Assembly (NCBI RefSeq): GCF_000149955.1
Contig: NC_030986.1
Location: 2,820,084-2,884,083 of the forward strand
From: Fusarium oxysporum f. sp. lycopersici 4287
Lineage: Eukaryota > Ascomycota > Sordariomycetes > Hypocreales > Nectriaceae
DNA: 64,000 bases
Direction: 5' to 3'
The notes under the pieces were generated by a model. The model saw only the letters and a list, made by a program, of their open reading frames with translations, ran no database searches and had not been told where the DNA came from. The translations under genes and the position numbers were made by a program. Positions 60,463 through 64,000 of this stretch are shown here, piece after piece. Within the stretch, counting starts at the first letter, position 1; each line of letters begins with the position of its first letter.

Positions 60463-61675
60463 TCAAGAGCCCAATATGACTTCCTCACTTGCTTCATCGT
60501 TTGGAAGTACGACACTTCGTGTAAGGCCTTGTACACTTCTGGGCCTAACGTAAGGATTCCCAGCTCCAGTCTGACCTCGAGATCCATCGATGCGTTGAGA
60601 AACACTGTGTGATGATTTCTTTGAACTAGAGAAACATGATGAGAGGATAATAGCGATGGGGATGCGGCACATAGGGAGACATGTGCAGATAATAGCTAAA
60701 TTTTGTTCGATTATAGTCCACATTGTGGAGCTAATATCGACTAGAATACTGTCAGTAAGATCAACTTTGTATTCTTATGCAAGGCACGTACATGTCGTAT
60801 CAAGAGTTTTGGTTGCCAGATCGAGGGTTGTCATGCGCACGATGGATGTCACTATAACACTAAGTAGAATGAGTTCACCTGGTTCTTGTCTGGCCGGATT
60901 TTACTTACACACCGCCACCCATGGTAAGAACCATCATGAGTGCACGTTTGTGCGCGACGGGTAGTTGACTTATCCATATAGGCTGCATTTGTAACATCAA
61001 TATCAAGGGCATCGGTGCCGATGGAAAACCCAGCATTCGCGTGCCAGTTCATGTTGAGGCTAATGCACGTTGACTGGATAGACTTGTCCCAGGCGCCTCT
61101 GAGTGGATGGCACTGCCAGATTGATAAGGCTGAGGCTATAGACATATAACAGGCAATGGTGCCTATGAGGGTATAGCAGCACCTGCGGAACCATTTTTGG
61201 ACAAATATGCGGAGATATAGTAGGAGTATGGATATTTTGGCGAGATTCACAGTGAGTTTGTAGAATATGTGAGCGACATAGAACAACTAAAGGCGTTAGG
61301 GTTATCATCAAGTGACTTGTTGTAGAAGCTATGTAGTAGATGCTACTCACCTTGAGCGCCATCAATTTGTCATCTGTGGTCAAGGTTTCAATATGGCGAC
61401 CAAATCCGTAGCTGCAGGAGACTACCATAACAGTTTGTACAGTCAAGGCAGATGACTATTTCGTTAGTGTCAGCCCTTTGTGAGTACTAGTATTAGGCAT
61501 AACTTACAAAGGATATAATGATGGTTGTATCATCCCAACCCAGACTCGATCTCCTAGCTACACGGCTCCAAATGCGGAAAAGGATAAAGTTAGGCGTCAC
61601 AATGAAGAAAGTAACGCTTGGGGCGTAAACCAGCACTGCGTTGCTCTCGCTTGGGATATCCTCCGAGATCATCAT
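60463..61675 (-). pseudogene. Rhodopsin-domain (Pth11/SAT4-like) membrane protein with a frame break
   Basis: Five exons: 61675-61508, 61455-61351, 61286-60913, 60851-60792 and 60740-60463. The product has the features of the fungal rhodopsin domain: RIWSRVARRSSLGWDDTTI after TM1, FGRHIETL, FYKLTVNLAKISILLLYLRIF, and CISLNMNWHANAGFSIGTDALDI. Near 61000-61008 the frame must change: the conserved next stretch, ILMLQMQPIWISQLPVAHKR then ALMMVLTMGG, lies one base out of register. Removing one G restores it, and then every later exon phase fits, giving 327 residues with VTSIVRMTTL and a cytosolic Ser-rich tail. No intron fits the gap. It is either a real frameshift in a decaying member of this large family or a base-calling error. 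Ligand and function are unknown. Confidence 0.7.
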
Positions 61676-63474
61676 GGACAATTGAAGACGTGAGGCATGT
61701 GCTCAGTGCTACGGTAACACTGAGACGCCAGCACCATGGGAAAAACTGATCCGAAGAGGGATGATTTATATTGAAAAACTTGGCCCTTTCTGAGTCTCTT
61801 GACTTGGCTTCGGTTTCGACCGGGAGCACTAGAAACAAGAATATGCATGCTTGTTGCTTCTGTGCAGGGGGTTAATGGTATGTAATTGATTAATAACACG
61901 AAAGACCTCCAATTATAGCCCATAACATCTAGAGAATTAATCTTGGATGAACTGATACTCAATAATTTATCTCAGCCGTCAAAGTAATGACGGCTTGTTT
62001 GAGGCCATCCATTTGTGAAGTGGTCAGTTACATCACTCCGAGCTATATCAGCAACTTGTTACCCAGGGACGCCCAGCCACTACGGGATTTTCCATCGTAA
62101 TTTTATGATAGGAGATGAGAACTAGAGTTCCTTTTTCAAAATCTCTGATATTGGCTTCATCTGACTTTTGCAACTGGAAGAGATTGCGTTATTTTGTAGG
62201 CTTCTATGGTGTTGGCCTACACTTTGCTTTTCTTCCCTGCAAGTGACTCTTTGCAACAAGTGGAAACAGAACGCTCCATTTATCCTGGACGAAAAGTTCA
62301 AACATCGATAAATCCTGGCGAATGACGACTTGCGGTCTGCTTTCCTTCTGCTTCACTTGGTTCCATCACGTTGTTTCTTGAAGGTGAATTCAAGGGTAAT
62401 CCAGGAACAGCAGAAAAAGCAATGACTCCAGGACGGAATTGAATAAATAAATAAAGGTTCAAATCTCGATTTGAATTACATATTATGCTTATAGTTGCTT
62501 TCATATTAATAGTACATTATCTTGGTATTTATATTACGGTTTCCTAGGAGAAAAGACGGTTTATTTCTTCTCCATGCCACATACAAAGATTTTACAAGAC
62601 TGATCTAAACCCTGGGAACACTATATAAGACAATATGAGATGTATGATCAAAAACATAAAAGCCTGTAAAAGCCTTGATTCTTTTGGTTCATTTTTATAT
62701 CATTTTATCCATCTTATAGAAAATCTTTTACAATTTCACATAAGAATGGCCGTTTCTGCTGTCACCCAAAATATGCTTCAAAGCAACCAGAGCACGAGGT
62801 AATCATGAAACATTTCGCTCGAGTTGCTGTTTTTAGACGTGGATGATACCCTGTAGCTCCGATCGATGCGGAGAAGGAGACCGAGCAAGCCCACATTTCC
62901 CGGCGGTGTACCCCCCGGGGGCACCGAGGCCTTGTCCAAGATATCTTTGTGAGAACTGACAACGATCAGCGAGGGGAACTTGGCTTATCCCCACTGGCGA
63001 GTGTTATATCGACTTTGGTCTCCGCCCCGCCAAACTTACATGACTACTGATAAATGTCGCTTTGCTTGGTGGTGAGTGAGGAAAAGAACAATCCAGTTTG
63101 ATTAGTGTCAACCCAAACGTGATCATTTTAGTAAGCAGGCTGCAAAAAGTCTTTTTTAGATGTTTGTAATCTTTCATATTAGACCCAAAGCAAGAGGTGC
63201 TATTGTGTAGACTGAGCTTATTGGTGGTGGGAGGGAGGGCACTTTTGGCACTGTTGGCACTGCTTCGCACATCTGACATTTGCTTTAGACTATAACTATC
63301 AAACCACCAGGAGCGGATCATTTAACTAGGGATCTGTATCCTCCATATGCATAATCTTCACAGACGGAGAAAAGAGGAAGGTTCTCCAAGTCCGCGGTCT
63401 GCGTAGGGTGGTAAGTCTCTGAAGTATATGATAACCACCATCACTAACCTCACAAGAAGCCAAGGGATCGATAA
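61676..63474. other. AT-rich intergenic region, no gene supported
   Basis: About 1.8 kb. It is noticeably AT-rich at 62440-62720 and contains a small perfect inverted repeat TTCAAATCTCGATTTGAA at 62458-62475. Short minus-strand frames of 60-105 codons occur at 62762-63564 with no recognisable product. Nothing indicates a transposon, though a decayed one cannot be excluded. Confidence 0.4.
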
Positions 63475-64000
63475 ATGGCGGAAAACCCACCAGAGGTAGC
63501 CGGAAAGGCACGCACCGTAATGTTCGAGTCTATCAGTGGGCGAGGTCCTCAGGGCGAGCCTCATCTTCTCGGAATAGACAGTGAGCAGAAACCCTTCTAC
63601 TCAATGTCACGTTGCGTCCTCGCCGAAACTCTCATCAAAGATATCTCAAAGACGGTCCACCGTGTATTCTTCTACAACGATGTCGATGCCGCTGATTGGA
63701 ATGAACTTCCCCCGGTTAGAAGACCCATGTGGTCTTCTGGAATCCAGAACCTTTTCTTCCCTCACAACAGCACGGATGCGTACGCCTGGAACCATCACCA
63801 CGCCGTTATTGGCATGGGTATACCTCTGAGACACCAGCGCTCCTATACCGGAGTTGAAGTTCGAATGGGTTCTGGAGGACCCATCGGAGAGTGGCACCCC
63901 GAAGGTATCTACCATTGCAGAGGCATGGAACTTTACCCTGATCTCAAATCTTATCTTCGAGTTCCCTTTGGCAGCGCAACATGCATCAAACTTACCTTCG
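63475..64000 (+). CDS. 5' part of an unrecognised gene, cut by window edge
   Basis: From ATG at 63475, preceded immediately by an in-frame TAA, the frame is open for 175 codons to the right edge. It starts MAENPPEVAGKARTVMFESISG and contains IKDISKTVHRVFFYNDVDAADW, NLFFPHNSTDAYAWNHHHAVIGM and GPIGEWHPEGIYHCRGMELYPDL. Codon use looks coding and there are no stops, so I take it as a real gene. I do not recognise the family. There is no signal peptide or membrane segment in the visible part. Confidence 0.6.
   Translation, partial: MAENPPEVAGKARTVMFESISGRGPQGEPHLLGIDSEQKPFYSMSRCVLAETLIKDISKTVHRVFFYNDVDAADWNELPPVRRPMWSSGIQNLFFPHNSTDAYAWNHHHAVIGMGIPLRHQRSYTGVEVRMGSGGPIGEWHPEGIYHCRGMELYPDLKSYLRVPFGSATCIKLTF

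Overview
This is a gene-dense stretch of nuclear DNA from a filamentous ascomycete, most likely a Fusarium-type hypocrealean. The evidence is short GT-AG introns of about 50-210 bp, pyrimidine-rich leaders, A-rich ATG contexts, a CYP51B-type sterol demethylase, and families typical of Pezizomycotina (DUF3405, DUF3074, luciferase-domain, Pth11/SAT4-like rhodopsin-fold proteins). I see no transposon, CRISPR, tRNA gene or horizontally acquired island. It reads as conserved core chromosome.

Layout. 1-8 kb: eL6 (partial, -), mitochondrial ClpB-type HSP78 (+), ARF1 (-), EMP24 (+). 8-16 kb: a large DUF3405 type II membrane protein (-), a luciferase-domain protein (+), the TAT-SF1/CUS2 splicing factor (-). 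16-21 kb: proteasome ubiquitin receptor RPN13 (-), divergent from translation factor eEF1B-alpha/EFB1 (+), whose second intron carries a box C/D snoRNA of the U18/snR18 type; then GINS subunit PSF1 (+). 21-27 kb: a SulP-STAS-cNMP transporter-like protein (+) and an STK19-family winged-helix protein (+). 26.5-32 kb: a long gene-poor interval ending in a CT-rich leader. 32-35 kb: a Kip2/KipA kinesin (+). 37.7-39.6 kb: a Golgi-type membrane protein resembling fucosyltransferases (+). 40-47 kb, all minus: TAF7, a coiled-coil protein with an apparent frame break, a DUF3074 START-like protein, and CYP51B. 49-50.6 kb: an uncharacterised single-pass membrane protein (-). 53-58 kb: nucleolin-like gar2/NSR1 (-) divergent from a complex I 12 kDa subunit (+), mitochondrial ribosomal protein mL54 (+), verprolin/WIP (-). 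59-64 kb: a mitochondrial membrane protein (+), a rhodopsin-domain membrane protein with a frame break (-), and the 5' part of an unknown gene (+).

These are mostly independent housekeeping genes rather than a cluster. Recurring themes are translation and ribosome biogenesis (eL6, EFB1 with its rRNA-methylation guide, gar2, mL54), secretory traffic (ARF1, EMP24), transcription and splicing (TAF7, CUS2) and mitochondria (HSP78, complex I, mL54). The strongest non-obvious signal is the intronic snoRNA: it has C, D, C'-like and D'-like boxes, a terminal stem, and a 14-nt antisense to the conserved 25S GAAACACGGACC segment. Two genes (near 42.48 kb and 61.00 kb) appear to carry single-base frame breaks, and CCTAGGTACCT-like motifs recur only between genes.

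Exon boundaries were placed by hand from splice sites and reading-frame arithmetic. Family names are from recognition of motifs, not from searches.
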